Of a stretch of 64,000 nucleotides of DNA, positions 17,131-28,800 are shown one piece after another. Each line of letters opens with the position of its first letter. The first letter of the stretch is position 1. Origin of the DNA: Klebsiella planticola ATCC 33531 (GTDB lineage: Bacteria > Pseudomonadota > Gammaproteobacteria > Enterobacterales > Enterobacteriaceae). Both the position numbers and the translations under genes were made by a program. The DNA lies in the NCBI RefSeq assembly GCF_000735435.1, contig NZ_JMPP01000028.1, positions 62,001 through 126,000 on the forward strand. Direction: 5' to 3'. The notes below the pieces were generated by a model. The model ran no database searches. It was not told where the DNA came from and saw only the letters and a list, made by a program, of their open reading frames with translations.

Positions 17131-17221
17131 TATTAGATCTTGTTGTCGAGAAAAGAAAGATTTTTGTCAATTTCAAATGAAAATTGGTAGGGATGCTGTC
17201 ACCGCATCCCTCTATAAATTC

Positions 17222-19243
17222 TTAGAAGAAATCAATTCGCGTATTGATACCGACGGTGCGACCCATATTGACCTGCGCGACGGCGCTGCTGCCGTTCATG
17301 TAGCCATAGGTACGGTAACGACGGTCGAACAGGTTATCGACATAGACGGAAATGTTCATCCGTTCAGTCGCCTGCCAGCCCAGGCTGCTGTCCAGGGTGG
17401 CATAGGTGCCTTGCCGCAACTGGTTGTCGCCATCGAAATAATGCGGCCCGACCAGATTAACCGCCAGTCGGGGCATCAGTGCGCCATAGCGCGTATCAAT
17501 CACGCCGTTCACGCTGCTTCCCGCGCCATAACGTGGTACGAACGGCACCCGGTTGCCGTGATACAACTCACTGTTATTGGTGAATTCGGAACGGATCACG
17601 TTGCCATTGATATCCCATGACCAGCCTGGCGCAAACCGCCATTTCGCTTCAAGCTCAACGCCGGTGGCGTCGGCTTTACCCGCATTGCTTAATGTCTGCA
17701 TCCCGACCGGGCCAGAGTAAAGCTGCATGTCTTTGGTGTGGGTATAAAACGTCGCGGCTTGCAGCGTGACGTCAGCGGTTTCGTAGCGAGTGCCAAGTTC
17801 ATAGTTGATGGATTTCTCGGCGACGAACGGTTTGGCATCAAGACCCACAGTAGGCACGATGTTGTACCCGGAAGGTTTATATCCCTGGGCTATACGGGTA
17901 TACACTCTCCAGTCGTCGGTCAGCATATAGCCTGCGGATAGCTGCCCGAGCACCTGATCGTCATTGCTCTTACCCTGGTCGCCAAACGCGTTGCCGAGCA
18001 TGCTGCCGTGATATTGTGTACTGGATTTATCATGCGAGAAGCGCACGCCGCCGCCGATATCAAAACGATCGGTTAAATGCCAGGTCAGGTCACTGTATGC
18101 GGCCAGCGTTTCAGCGGTGGTATAGCCGGTACTGCTTAAATAAGGCATTGTCGGCATGTCGTAGGCTGAATTTAACTTCTCGCGGGTGTTCTGCCGGTAC
18201 AGCCCAAACACCATATCAACGGTACGCGCATCGCCCAGGGTTGCGGCGCGCAGCTCCTGCACATCCTGATTCCAGCGCTGAGGCATATTGACGATTAACG
18301 AACCGGAAGGGAAGGTGCGCGAATAATGCTGCTGCTGCCAGGCGCTGATCAGGTTGAAAACCCAGTCATCGGTGGTGTATTTCCCACTCAGGGTCTGGCT
18401 GTCAGTGCAGCGCCGCATGTACGGGTCTGGTGAACCATCGCTGATCGACAGCTTACGGCCCTTAATATCATTCCATCCCACATAGGCGTCCTGGGTGGCG
18501 CGGGTACATTCGCGTGAGGCGGCAAAGCCCATTTCCCAGGGCTGATCGTCCGGCGCCAGACGCAGTTTCACATTCCCTATGCTGGCGCGGGTGCCGCCTA
18601 AGTCATCGCTTCCCGTCGCGGGGTTAATCATGTCGCCGTCATCAACCTGGCGTAACAGGGTGACGCTGCCGTACAGCAGGCCATCCTGAATGGGGCCGCT
18701 CAGGTTGAACTTACTTCGATAACTGTCGCGGCTACTAACGCCGCCTTCAATATAGCCGCGCGGCGTGCTGTCCGGCTGCTGGGTGACGATGTTGATGATC
18801 CCGCCCTGAGCGCTTTTGCCATATAACGTTCCCTGTGGGCCTCGCAGCAACTCCACGCTTTGCACATCGGTAAGCGCCTGGATGGTGTTGGTGGAAAGCT
18901 GAGGGACGCCATCGACATACAGGGTGACGGCGGGGTTATAGAAGTCCTGCGCTGAAGAGACGCCGCGTAGCGAGATCGTCGAAAAAAGCATGTTGCCGCT
19001 ATTTTCAATATTGAGCCCGGGCAAGACTCTGGGGAGTTTGTCGCTGGCGGTGACGCCGGCGTCGCTTAATTCCGGCGCGCTGACAACAGTAGACGAGACG
19101 TTGTTGGCTGATGCCGAGCGGGAAGATTGTTTACTGGCGGTAACCACCAGCGTGCTTTCGTCTTGCTGTGAAGTCTGGGCATTAGCAATGGCGGGGAGCA
19201 ATAATCCCCCCAAGGCCAGAGGATAAAGCCGTGTCATTTTCAT
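17222..19243 (-). CDS. fyuA: FyuA, yersiniabactin/pesticin TonB-dependent receptor
   Basis: 673 residues, full length. Signal peptide (MKMTRLYPLALGGLLLPAIANA), TonB box ESTLVVTAS near residue 29, plug domain with VELLRGPQGTLYGKSAQGG (about 130-148), then the 22-strand outer-membrane barrel ending in the Phe-terminated TRIDFF. It imports ferric yersiniabactin in a TonB-dependent way and is also the pesticin receptor. It is the last gene of the irp2-irp1-ybtU-T-E-fyuA series but has its own promoter region with Fur-like and YbtA-like sites. No truncation or frameshift is seen. Confidence 0.98.
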   Translation of the reverse strand: MKMTRLYPLALGGLLLPAIANAQTSQQDESTLVVTASKQSSRSASANNVSSTVVSAPELSDAGVTASDKLPRVLPGLNIENSGNMLFSTISLRGVSSAQDFYNPAVTLYVDGVPQLSTNTIQALTDVQSVELLRGPQGTLYGKSAQGGIINIVTQQPDSTPRGYIEGGVSSRDSYRSKFNLSGPIQDGLLYGSVTLLRQVDDGDMINPATGSDDLGGTRASIGNVKLRLAPDDQPWEMGFAASRECTRATQDAYVGWNDIKGRKLSISDGSPDPYMRRCTDSQTLSGKYTTDDWVFNLISAWQQQHYSRTFPSGSLIVNMPQRWNQDVQELRAATLGDARTVDMVFGLYRQNTREKLNSAYDMPTMPYLSSTGYTTAETLAAYSDLTWHLTDRFDIGGGVRFSHDKSSTQYHGSMLGNAFGDQGKSNDDQVLGQLSAGYMLTDDWRVYTRIAQGYKPSGYNIVPTVGLDAKPFVAEKSINYELGTRYETADVTLQAATFYTHTKDMQLYSGPVGMQTLSNAGKADATGVELEAKWRFAPGWSWDINGNVIRSEFTNNSELYHGNRVPFVPRYGAGSSVNGVIDTRYGALMPRLAVNLVGPHYFDGDNQLRQGTYATLDSSLGWQATERMNISVYVDNLFDRRYRTYGYMNGSSAVAQVNMGRTVGINTRIDFF

Positions 19244-19298
19244 TGTTGTGAGTCCCTGTAAGACGGCGAAACGCCAAAAATACCGACAATGGTGAATT

Positions 19299-19363
19299 GA
19301 AAATGATAACTATTTCTAATAGTGGTGCTACCCGAAACGGGTTTATTTCAACCTGTTTCGGGT
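19299..19363 (-). promoter_or_regulatory. fyuA promoter: Fur box and YbtA inverted repeat
   Basis: A Fur-like box at 19299-19317 (GAAAATGATAACTATTTCT, 13 of 19 to the consensus by hand count) and, upstream of it, the inverted repeat ACCCGAAACGGG (19330-19341) / CCTGTTTCGGGT (19352-19363). The same pair, in the same order, precedes irp2. Fur repression and YbtA activation of fyuA are established; assigning these bases is inference. The hairpin could also help end ybtE transcripts. Confidence 0.7.
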
Positions 19364-19373
19364 CGGTTTGCGC

Positions 19374-20951
19374 TTATTGGGCAGAATGGCGATAACGGTC
19401 GACGGCGAGAGCCGTCAGGCGTTTTTTGTCTATCTTGCCGACGGCGGTGAGCGGCCAGTGGTCCAGAAACTCGATTTGGTCAGGAATTTTCCACGCGCTG
19501 AGCCCCATACGGGTCAGTTGTTGACGCAACTGCTGATAGTCAGTTGGCACCTGCTGCGCGATGATAAACGCGCAAATCCGCTCGCCAAGCAGCGTGTCCG
19601 GCGCGGCGACCACCGCGCAATCTTGCACTTCCGCTAAACGCAGCAGTGCCGATTCCACTTCAGCCGCGGCTATTTTTTCTCCGGCGCGGTTGATCTGCTC
19701 TTTTATGCGTCCCTCAACGTGCAGGTTCCCCACCTCATCCAGCCTGACATTGTCGCCTGTGCGGTAAAACCCTTGCGCGGTAAAGGCCTGCGCGTTGTGG
19801 GCAGGGGCGCGGTAATAGCCCGAAATGGTATAAGGGCCGCGCGTTAACAATTGCCCGGTTTCGCCCGGCGCGACGTCGTTCTCGTCTTGATCAACGATGC
19901 GGATTTCATCCAGAGGGGACAACGGGCGCCCCTGGCTGTGGAGAATGGTGGCATGCGGATCGTCCAGCCGGGTAAAACAGAGCAGGCCTTCCGCCATACC
20001 GAAAACCTGTTGCAGGGTACAGTCAAAGGTGGCGATAACCTGCTCAGCAAGCGTCGGGTCGAGCCGGGCGCCGCCTGCCTGAATGACGCGCAGCGACGAA
20101 AGGTCGCTGTCTTCCCACTCCCTGGCCTGCACCCATAATTGCGCCAGCGCCGGAACCAGGGCGACGTGAGTCACTCTTTCCTGCGCGATTAAAGGCATCA
20201 CCTCATCACAGCTGGCGCTGTCGGTCAGCACCACTTTTCCGCCGCAGGCAAGCGTTCCCAGAATACCGGGGCAGGCCAGCGGAAAGTTATGCGCCACCGG
20301 GAGGACGGCGAGATACACGCTCTGTTGGCTGATGCCGCACAGTTCAGCAGAAGCGCTGAAGTTATAGCTATAGTCGGCATGTCGGCGCGGGATGAGTTTG
20401 GGCGTGCCGGTTGTGCCGCCTGAGAGCAACAACAACGCGGTGGCGGAAACATCAGGCTGCGGCCATGCCTGTCGCTCACCGTGAAGGGAGAAGAGCGGCG
20501 TAAAATCGTCGCTCACGGTCTCTCCAGCGACCAGAACATGACGCAAGCAGGCGTGTTTGTGCGCCATCTGTCGGGCCAGCTCTGCGTGGTTTTCCCCGTG
20601 AATAACGTAAGCGACGGGTTGCGCCAGCTCAATCAGCGCGTCGATATCCAGCGCCCGTTGCGAGGGCATCGCCAGCACGGGGATAACGCCCAGTCTTAAC
20701 AAGGCGAACAGCAGGGTAACAAACGCGTTGTCGTTGGGAAGCTGCACAATTACATGCTCCCCCGAACGCAAACCCAGTGATGACAGACCTGCGGCAAGTT
20801 CGTCAACTTGTGCATCAAGCGCGCTGTAGGTTAACGACCCCTTTGCATCAACGACGGCAATTCGCGAGGCATAACGGGCCGCCCAGTGGCGCAACTGTTC
20901 GGCAATGGGTAAGGGATACTGTTCAATCAGAGATTCAAAGGAAGAATTCAT
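19374..20951 (-). CDS. ybtE: YbtE, salicyl-AMP ligase
   Basis: 525 residues, adenylate-forming enzyme. Core motifs: LLLSGGTTGTPKLIPR (about 181-196), the YRTGDN-type motif, and GRIKEQINRAGEKIAAAEVE (about 417-436). It activates salicylate with ATP and transfers it to the aryl carrier domain of HMWP2, starting yersiniabactin assembly. The ATG at 20951 follows the ybtT stop by 3 bp with an AAGGTGA-like site. Full length compared with the known family. Confidence 0.97.
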   Translation of the reverse strand: MNSSFESLIEQYPLPIAEQLRHWAARYASRIAVVDAKGSLTYSALDAQVDELAAGLSSLGLRSGEHVIVQLPNDNAFVTLLFALLRLGVIPVLAMPSQRALDIDALIELAQPVAYVIHGENHAELARQMAHKHACLRHVLVAGETVSDDFTPLFSLHGERQAWPQPDVSATALLLLSGGTTGTPKLIPRRHADYSYNFSASAELCGISQQSVYLAVLPVAHNFPLACPGILGTLACGGKVVLTDSASCDEVMPLIAQERVTHVALVPALAQLWVQAREWEDSDLSSLRVIQAGGARLDPTLAEQVIATFDCTLQQVFGMAEGLLCFTRLDDPHATILHSQGRPLSPLDEIRIVDQDENDVAPGETGQLLTRGPYTISGYYRAPAHNAQAFTAQGFYRTGDNVRLDEVGNLHVEGRIKEQINRAGEKIAAAEVESALLRLAEVQDCAVVAAPDTLLGERICAFIIAQQVPTDYQQLRQQLTRMGLSAWKIPDQIEFLDHWPLTAVGKIDKKRLTALAVDRYRHSAQ

Positions 20952-20954
20952 GCG

Positions 20955-21758
20955 TCACCTTTCTGAAGTACTGGGCTGTTTTTGCAACGCGGTCATTGCA
21001 GAAAATGCGTGGGGAAAATGGCGGACAATCTGCGTAAAAAAGGACCGGGCTTGTTGAATGGGATAGAAATGATCGCCGTCAATCACCACCGGGCCTGTAA
21101 CGTGGCTCAGCCACTGACGCCAGGCATCGACCTGCTGCCAGGAGGCTTCGCGATCGTGGCTGCCGCACAATAACAGCGCAGGCGTGCGCAGCGGCGGACA
21201 GACGTCGGGCGAGTCGTAGTGATAGCTCTCGGTGGCGTAAAAATCAGCGCGCAGAAGAGGAAGAAACAGCGACATTAATTCCTGGTTTTCCCGCAGTTCA
21301 GGAGAACATCCGCCAATGTCTATCAGCTCAGCGATAAAGTCGGCATCATCGCGATGGCTGAGCTGGCGTTCAGAATGCAGATGCGGGGCATGGCACCCGG
21401 AAATAATCAGTCCTTGTGGCGCAAGCCCCCGTTGCTCCAGAAGTCGGCAGGTTTCAAACGCCACCTGCGCCCCCATGCTGTGCCCGGCGAGTAAAAGCGG
21501 CGTGTCAGGCGATACGGATGCTTCCAGCTCGTTCGCCAGCAGTGCCGCCAGTTGTGTAATGCTTCTGAGCGGTTCCAGATGGCGAAGGCGATCGCGCCCC
21601 GGCCAGGTCACCAGAGAAAGCGCGCAATCAGCCAGTTGCTCAGCTTGCCAGTGGCGAAACGCGCTACTGCTGCCGCCAGCGAAAGGGCACATGACCAGAT
21701 GCGCAGTATTGCCGTTCCGGGCGGGCCACAGCGGGATGCACATTGCAGATTGCGTCAC
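20955..21758 (-). CDS. ybtT: YbtT, type II thioesterase
   Basis: 267 residues, alpha/beta-hydrolase. Nucleophile motif LLAGHSMGAQVAFE (about 90-103) and the C-terminal His in DGDHFYPI. Type II thioesterases clear wrongly primed carrier domains in NRPS/PKS lines and are needed for efficient siderophore production. The start codon overlaps the ybtU stop by 4 bp (ATGA), showing translational coupling. Confidence 0.96.
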   Translation of the reverse strand: MTQSAMCIPLWPARNGNTAHLVMCPFAGGSSSAFRHWQAEQLADCALSLVTWPGRDRLRHLEPLRSITQLAALLANELEASVSPDTPLLLAGHSMGAQVAFETCRLLEQRGLAPQGLIISGCHAPHLHSERQLSHRDDADFIAELIDIGGCSPELRENQELMSLFLPLLRADFYATESYHYDSPDVCPPLRTPALLLCGSHDREASWQQVDAWRQWLSHVTGPVVIDGDHFYPIQQARSFFTQIVRHFPHAFSAMTALQKQPSTSER

Positions 21759-22855
21759 AGCGCCTCCTTATCATCATCGTTGTAGAAACCGGCTAACCGG
21801 TCGTGGTGCGGCGGCGTCAGGCGTCTGATCTCCGCATTGCCGGTCTTACGTAAAATCTGCTGCCATAAACGTGATAACGCGATCTGATGTACGCTTTGGC
21901 AGGCCGCTGGTGGATGTTCGCCCGCCAGATGGCTGCGCAACTGGTGTAGCAACCAGCTGACGCCCTCCGGCCCGACGGTTTCGCAGCAGTCGCGCCAGCT
22001 CAGGGGCGCCGCGCTGCGCGTCAGACCCGGCAGATCGCGCAGGATCTCCGGTCTGCGGTAGAGGCTGTGGGCGTTCTCCTGATGGTCTGCGACAAACAGG
22101 CTGGATGACCAGATGACGGGGCCGTAGCTCGCCTCCAGCGAAAGATGACCTTCCGGCCAGCCCAGCAGCAGGCGGTGCATGATAAGGCTATGCATATCTG
22201 GATCGTCAGGATCGAGATAGCGCTGAAGCAGCAGGCAGGCTTCTCCCTCCGGCCAGAAGAGTCTCAGACAGTGAAAATCGCTAAAGCTGCCAACCACGTC
22301 GCACTCCACGGCGGCGGCATCAACGCCCAGAGCCAGCAACAACAAATCCAGAGTGGAGTAGAGCAACTGTCGGCTGGTGGTGGCGTGGACTACCGGCGGC
22401 GTCTTAGCCAGGCAGCGACGCAGCTGCTGCGCATCGCGAAGCCATGTGCGTCCCGCGCGCGTATGCGGATAAAACGTGTTTACCCAATAGCAGCAGCCCT
22501 GTTCCTGCGCCAGCGTTTGTAAGGAACTGATGTCATCCGGGTGGAGGGGATGCTCCTGAATGACGTGTACGCCGCGCGTCAGAAAGTGTCTGGCAAGCTG
22601 CGTACCGGTTCCTCCGGCGACGGTCGAACGCACGACAATACAGGCGATATCCGGCATCCTGGTTATCTGTTCCGGCGAGGGATACAGCGGAATGCCAAAC
22701 GCATGAGCCAGCTCTCTTGAACGGGCGCTTCCCTGCGCCAGCAGGCCGACCAGTTCCAGCCCCTCCGGGGGCTGCATAAAGGCATTCAGGTACATTTCGC
22801 CAAATTTGGCGCCCACAATCAGTACGCGTTGTTTTGGGGAGGCGGACGGCATCAT
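21755..22855 (-). CDS. ybtU: YbtU, thiazolinyl imide reductase
   Basis: 366 residues from the ATG at 22855; an upstream reading to 22915 lies wholly within irp1 and is not the usual length. N-terminal Rossmann segment QRVLIVGAKFGEMYLNAF, followed by a Gfo/Idh/MocA-like C-terminal domain. It reduces the middle thiazoline ring to thiazolidine with NADPH while the chain is bound to HMWP1. Its start overlaps the irp1 TGA stop (ATGATG). Confidence 0.97.
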   Translation of the reverse strand: MMPSASPKQRVLIVGAKFGEMYLNAFMQPPEGLELVGLLAQGSARSRELAHAFGIPLYPSPEQITRMPDIACIVVRSTVAGGTGTQLARHFLTRGVHVIQEHPLHPDDISSLQTLAQEQGCCYWVNTFYPHTRAGRTWLRDAQQLRRCLAKTPPVVHATTSRQLLYSTLDLLLLALGVDAAAVECDVVGSFSDFHCLRLFWPEGEACLLLQRYLDPDDPDMHSLIMHRLLLGWPEGHLSLEASYGPVIWSSSLFVADHQENAHSLYRRPEILRDLPGLTRSAAPLSWRDCCETVGPEGVSWLLHQLRSHLAGEHPPAACQSVHQIALSRLWQQILRKTGNAEIRRLTPPHHDRLAGFYNDDDKEAL

Positions 22856-25800
22856 AACGTGTTCTCCGGTTGCGTTGAGGTTGCGCAAAGCCAGCGCGTA
22901 ATGTGTTGCGCACAAGCCTGAACGTGGGGGGCTTCCATCATGATTTGCCAGTGGCTGGCTTCAATCACAGCGTCGTCGGCGTTGTTTATCCAGCCCTGCC
23001 ACTCGGTTTCTGCTGGCGTCCAGCGCGCGGGTCTCCCGGCGGCATACACCATGAGACAGGGGACCGGAACGCTTTCGCCCGGCGTATGCTCAGTCAGTAA
23101 ACGCAGCAGATGCGCGATGTTGTCGAGCCACGTTTCTGCCGCTTGCAGCGTCAGGTTTTGCGACACCATACCGGCCGTTTTAGCGAGGCTGATAAAGTCG
23201 GCAAGCTGGCTGTCGGGCGTCTGCTGGTCGAAATGTTCGGGCAGTGCCAGAGGCGTTTGTCCTTCGGCTAACAGGCGCAGCAGGGCCGCCCGGTTTTCGC
23301 AACAGAAATCCTGTCGGCACACGGGATCGATTAACACCATCCGAACCTGCTCGCCTTTGGCGTACAGGCGCTGTGCGGCGCCCGCCGCAAGAAACGCGCC
23401 ATACGACCAACCCGCCAGCACATAAGGGCCGTGAGGCTGCTGACGACGGATGCACCCGACATACTCATCGATCATCTGGTCGAGCGTGGCAAAGCGCTGC
23501 GGCGATTTTGCTTGCAGGCCGAAAACGCGCCTGTTCAACGCGCTAGCGAGCGGCAGCCAGGCGCTGATATCGCCGTCTGAAGCGTGGAAGACAAACAGGG
23601 TTTCCTCACCGTCGCCCTGGCAAAGGGGTATCGGGTTGTCCTCTCCTGACGTAGCCGCCTGTAGATGGGCGCAGAAGTCGCTCAGCGTCGAATGGCTGAA
23701 CAGATCCTGAAGGTTAGCCCTGGCAATGCCTCTCCGGTTTAGCTGCGCGACCATCCTTGTCGCCATCAGGCTGTCGCCGCCCAGTTCGAAAAAGTCGTGA
23801 TGCCTTGCCACGGGGCGAGACAGCAGCGATTGCCAGAGTTCAGCCACCTGTTTTTCCAGCGCCGGATTCCCCCCGGCAACTGGCGTGGGTTTGGCTGGCT
23901 CAGTCGGCGCATCAGACGGGGCATGCAGCGGCGTAAATAACGCTTCTCTTTGCCGGATCTGTAAAATGGGCAGACCGGTGCCAAAGCGCTGCTGTAAATA
24001 GCGGCTCACGGCTTTTTTATCCGGGCGATTTACGCCAGGCGAACGCGCCACCAGCAGATGCTGGCGCAGCGGCGACGATTCCTGCGCGGGCCACGCCAGC
24101 TCGTTTGCAAACCCGGCCTGAACGAGAACCTCCTGCCATGCGGAGCGGGTGAGCATCGGTTTCTCATCCCGGCGGCGGAAATCGCGGTATCCGCTTAATC
24201 CCTCAATAAAGCCCACGCTCGCCAGCTGGAATACGCTGTTTCGCTCCGTCGCTTCAACGATCAGCAAACGTCCGCCGGCTTTCAGCAACAGTTTTAATCT
24301 GCGCAACGTCTGGACGACATGGCTGGCGTCGTGGAGCACATTGACGGCAACGATCAGGTCGTAACCCGCCTCCGGGTGGGCGGTGAAATCCAGCGGCTGG
24401 TTGATGTCGAACAAGGCATAAGACACCTGCGATTCATCATGGAAACGGGCTCTGGCGTCATTGAGGAACTGCGCGGAGACGTCCGTGAAGTGGTACGACT
24501 GCCGCGTGTTCCGCGTGGCCTTCAGCACCGGCGCGGTAGTGGCTGCGGTTCCGGCGCCAACCTCCAGAATCCGTTCTGCGCTGCACAAGGCGGCAATCTG
24601 CGCGGTATAGCGATTCAGACAGGCGCTGGCGGGGTTGTCGCGATACAGCGCGTCGGTAACGCGATGCTGCTCGTTGAACAGCAATTCCAGCGGAGAATAC
24701 TGCCCGGAGAAGAGGGCGTCGTGCCGGGCGATGCAGGTTTCCAGATACTGCGCCAGCGCCTGGCTCCATTGGCTTTGCGGGCACGCTTCCTGAGGCTCAG
24801 GAATCTCGCTGAGCGGAATGCGGCAGCGCCAGCTTTCACCTTCGCGGATTAACCACTCTCTTTCCGTCAGACACTGTAGCCACTGGCGCAGCAGACGCTG
24901 GTGAGACGCTTGCGCGGACAGCGCCTGTACTATTGCGCTAAAGCGATGGGCGATCTCCGGCGTGGTAAACAGGCCGTGACGATTTAGCGTAGCCGCGATC
25001 CCCTGTAGCGCACGCGCCTCCAGCCAGCGCCAGGTCGCCTCCAGCTCATCAAGCTGCGCCTGCTCAGGCAACGGCAGCGCCAGTTGGGTAAGTTCGTGCT
25101 CATCAGGCATCGCCGCTGATGGCGACGGATCGTCGGCCATCACGATATCCAGCGTCAACGCGCCCTGTTCGGTTATTTCCGCTCTGGCCTGCCGGATGCC
25201 GGGGTATTCGAGCGTCGCCTGCTCAATATCCCGCAGGTCGTAGTCCGCCTGCGCGTTCAGCGGCCAGCGTCGGCGGGGAATGTGCCCGGCGATGCCGCTG
25301 GCGAGAGTCTTCAGGCTTTCAGGGGCGGCGATGACGGCTTGCAGGATGGCGCAATAGTCATTAAACATCGCCTCGGCAGCGCCGGGTTCCAGCACGTTGT
25401 CCATGCAGTACCAGCTAAACTTCAACTCGCCGTCGCTCTCCATGACCTGATGATCCAGCCAGACCTGCGGCGTTTGCGTGAATACATAGCAGGGTTCGCC
25501 GAACAGATGGCTCATCGCCTGATCGATAGTCATGCCTTCCAGCGTCATCCCCAGCATACTGGTAAACACTACCGGCATCAGCGGTTGACGTTGTGATCCG
25601 CGCAGGCGGCCCAGCTCACGGATCACCTCAACACCGTTCATTTCACTGTGCGCCATGTTTTGCCAGAGGCGCTGTTGGGTCTGTTGCATCTGCTCTTGCA
25701 ACGTCACCGGCGCTGAGAAGTTAAAATCAACCAGCGTGACGGAGGTAAAATCACCAATCAACTGGTTGATTTGCGGATGGATCGGCTGGCGATTGAAGAA

Positions 25801-28800
25801 CGTCAGGTTCAGCGTAAATGTTGTGGTACGGCTCCAGCGCTCAAGGGTGGCGGCAAACAGCGTGAGCAGCGCGGCAGACGGTGTGACGCCTTGCTGCTGC
25901 CAGCGCTGTTTCACGGCCTGCCATTCTGTCTTGCCGATCGTCGATTTGAAGGTGGTGAAGTGTGGCGTTTCCGGGGGCGTCTCAACCACCGGCAGCTCTG
26001 GCGCTAAGGGCAGTTGCGGCAGTTTTTCCTGCCAGTAATCCCAGGCATCGTGCCATGCCGATGTCTGTCGGCGCGCCTGTTCAGCCATCACATAATCACG
26101 GAAGGTAATAGCGAGCGGCGCCAGCGTTTCACCGCGCCAGACCTGCGCCAGGTCGTCCATCATGACTTTAAAACTCTGCACATCAAACTGCAAAAGGTCG
26201 AGGTTCATATGCAGACGGTAATGGCAATCGTCGATTTCGCTGACCACCAGCTCAAAAAGAGGCCACTGGTCGGCAGGCAAAACGCGATAGCTCAGTTCAT
26301 GCCGCCGTTTTTCCAGCGCGATGCGCTGTTCTTCCGGGGAAAGCGCGCGCAGATCGTCACGCGGGATGTGATACTCCGGCGTTGTCGCCAGGATTCGCTG
26401 CTGCCCGTCGGCATCAACCACCATACGCAACATATCGTGGCGTGCGATGAGCTGGTTCCATGCTTTCTCCAGTATGGCGAGATTGAACTCATCGTGGCGT
26501 TTATCCCACTCAAACAGGACGTGACAGGCGACGCCGCCATAGCCAATGAGGTGGGTTCGCCCCAGCCAGTAGGCGTGCTGAATGGGCGTCAAAGGGAAGG
26601 GCGCATAACGCTCGTCGGCGTCGTGCCGCAACACTTCCGGCTGCGAAGCGGCAGGCGTCGCCTCTGGCTTAGAACAGATAAGCTGCGTGAGTCCATGAGG
26701 AGACAGATCCTGCCACGCCCGTTCCGCATTGATGCGTACGCCCAGGTAGTGCTGAATATCGCTACTGAGTTCAAGGAAGAGCAGCGAGTCCATGCCGAGT
26801 TGCAACAGATCCTGGTTTGGATGCAGTGACGCCGGATCGCTCAGCCTTAGCTGAACCGCAATCCGCTTTTTCAGCCATGCCATCACCGCTGTTTCATCGC
26901 TCAGGCTGCCGTTAAAGGCGTTGTCATCAGCAGGAGGAATGACCGGCGTTGCGGCTTTTTCTGTGGCGCTGATGTTAAACAGAGCCTGTTGTAACGGGGG
27001 CATTTTGTCGGTAAAAACGCGCATCGCCAGTCGCCACGGGGCGCCGCGCATCACCGCCTGTTCCAGGTGCCAGCAGCCTTCGGCATCGCTTAACGCGCCC
27101 ATACCTCGGCTGGCGAGCGTCGCCAGCATTTCCGGCGTGGCCGCCCGACCGCTTTCTCCCCATGCGCCCCAGGCGACAGAGAGCGTTTTCGGCGCATCAA
27201 GGGTGGAAAACTGCTGGGCCAGCCCGTCCAGGTAGCCGCAGGCCAGCGCATGGGCGCTCTGACCCGGCGCGCCGAGGGTGGCGGCAGCGGAAGAGTAGAG
27301 AATAAGATAGCGTCCGTCGTGGTTGCGCAGGGTTTGCAACAGCTGGCTTGCCGCCTGCGCTTTTACCGCGAAAACGGCAGCCAGCTGGTGGTCATCAAGC
27401 TCCTGCAAGGGCGCGTCAGCCAATACGCCAGCGGCATGAATCGCTCCGGCAATGCCGCCGTTGGCCGCCAGATCGTCAAGAACCGTGGCCAGTTGCCCGG
27501 CATCCCCCACATCACAACGGCAGACGCGCGTCTGCCCGCCCTCCACGTCGCGTAGCCATGACTCATCCACGCGCGGCGCCAGCAGGGCGATGCGTCGCGC
27601 CCCTTTTTCTCTGAGCCAGTTCACGGCAAGGCGGCCTAATCCGCCAAACGCTCCGGTCACCAGATGCCAGCGGCTATCGCCGGTAAACACGTTTGCCGGT
27701 AATTCAGCGGCGCATCCCGTATTGGGCGCCAGTGAAGGGAGCCAAAGGGTGTCACCCCGTGCGGCGAGCCAGCGCTGTGATAGTGAGACTGCGCTCAACC
27801 CTTGATGCAGCGTTTCCCACGGGGTGTTTTCGGCGAGATCGATGGCGGCAAGCAACCGTTCCGGCTGTTCGTTGGCCGCGACGCGAAGCAAGGCCCATAG
27901 CGCGTGATGGGATGCAGAGAGTGCTTCATTTTCCTCGACTCGCCACGCGCGGCGAGTAACCACAATCAATCCGGCTGCGCTGGCGGTGAGCGCTGCTATC
28001 ACTTTCTCCGCTAAGGCCAGCGTATCCTCGCTCTCCTCAACAATCATCAGTCGCGAAGAGGCGTGCGGATCGTGAATGATGCCGTATTGCGCCAGCTCGT
28101 CGCTGCGCGCAAGCGTACCGGCGCTGAAGCTAAAGGTAAGCGGTTGGTCAATGCTGGCGACGTTGAGGGGCGTCCAGCGCCATTGATAATGCGTCTGCGG
28201 CGCAGGAAGAGACGCGGCGGGCGATAGCGGCAGCCACTCGCCAGCAGGATGACGGGCTTCAACGCGCATCTGACCGCGGGAAAAGGCTTCGTTTTGCCAG
28301 CTTAAGCGAACCTTCCCCAGCCACTCCGGGGCGGCGACGGGGGGCGGTTCCACAGGCAGAGCGTCGCCATGACGCTGTGAAAGCAGACGCCAGGCCTCCT
28401 GCCAGCGGGCGTTAAACCGTTCGGGCTGACCTGCGCAATCAGACCAGTCGGCGAGATAATCACCGTTATCCGTCAGCGCCTGCCCCAACACGGGTTCTGA
28501 TGGCGCGGTGAATGTTACGGCGCTAACCGCCTGACCGGGCAGCGTGGCGAGAATGATATGTTCGCTCATCCCGGCGGTCGGGCTGCCATCCTGCGGTAGC
28601 CACGCCACTTTGCTGAATCCGGCGTGGCGGCACTGTTGTTGCCACTGAGCGGTGGTGAGGAATAACTCACCTTCGCGGGCGTCGAGATCCTGTAGCGGAA
28701 GAACCAGCGGGCCGAAAACGAAGTCAAACAGACGCATTGGCTGGGTGATTTCGCGCATCAGCAGGCGCCCGCCCGGCTTGAGCAGGGGGCGCAGATTATC

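Noticed and set aside
26014..26829. 271-codon plus-strand open frame inside irp1
   Set aside because: Fully antisense to an intact NRPS/PKS gene, no ribosome site and no recognisable product; long antisense frames are common in GC-rich megasynthase genes.
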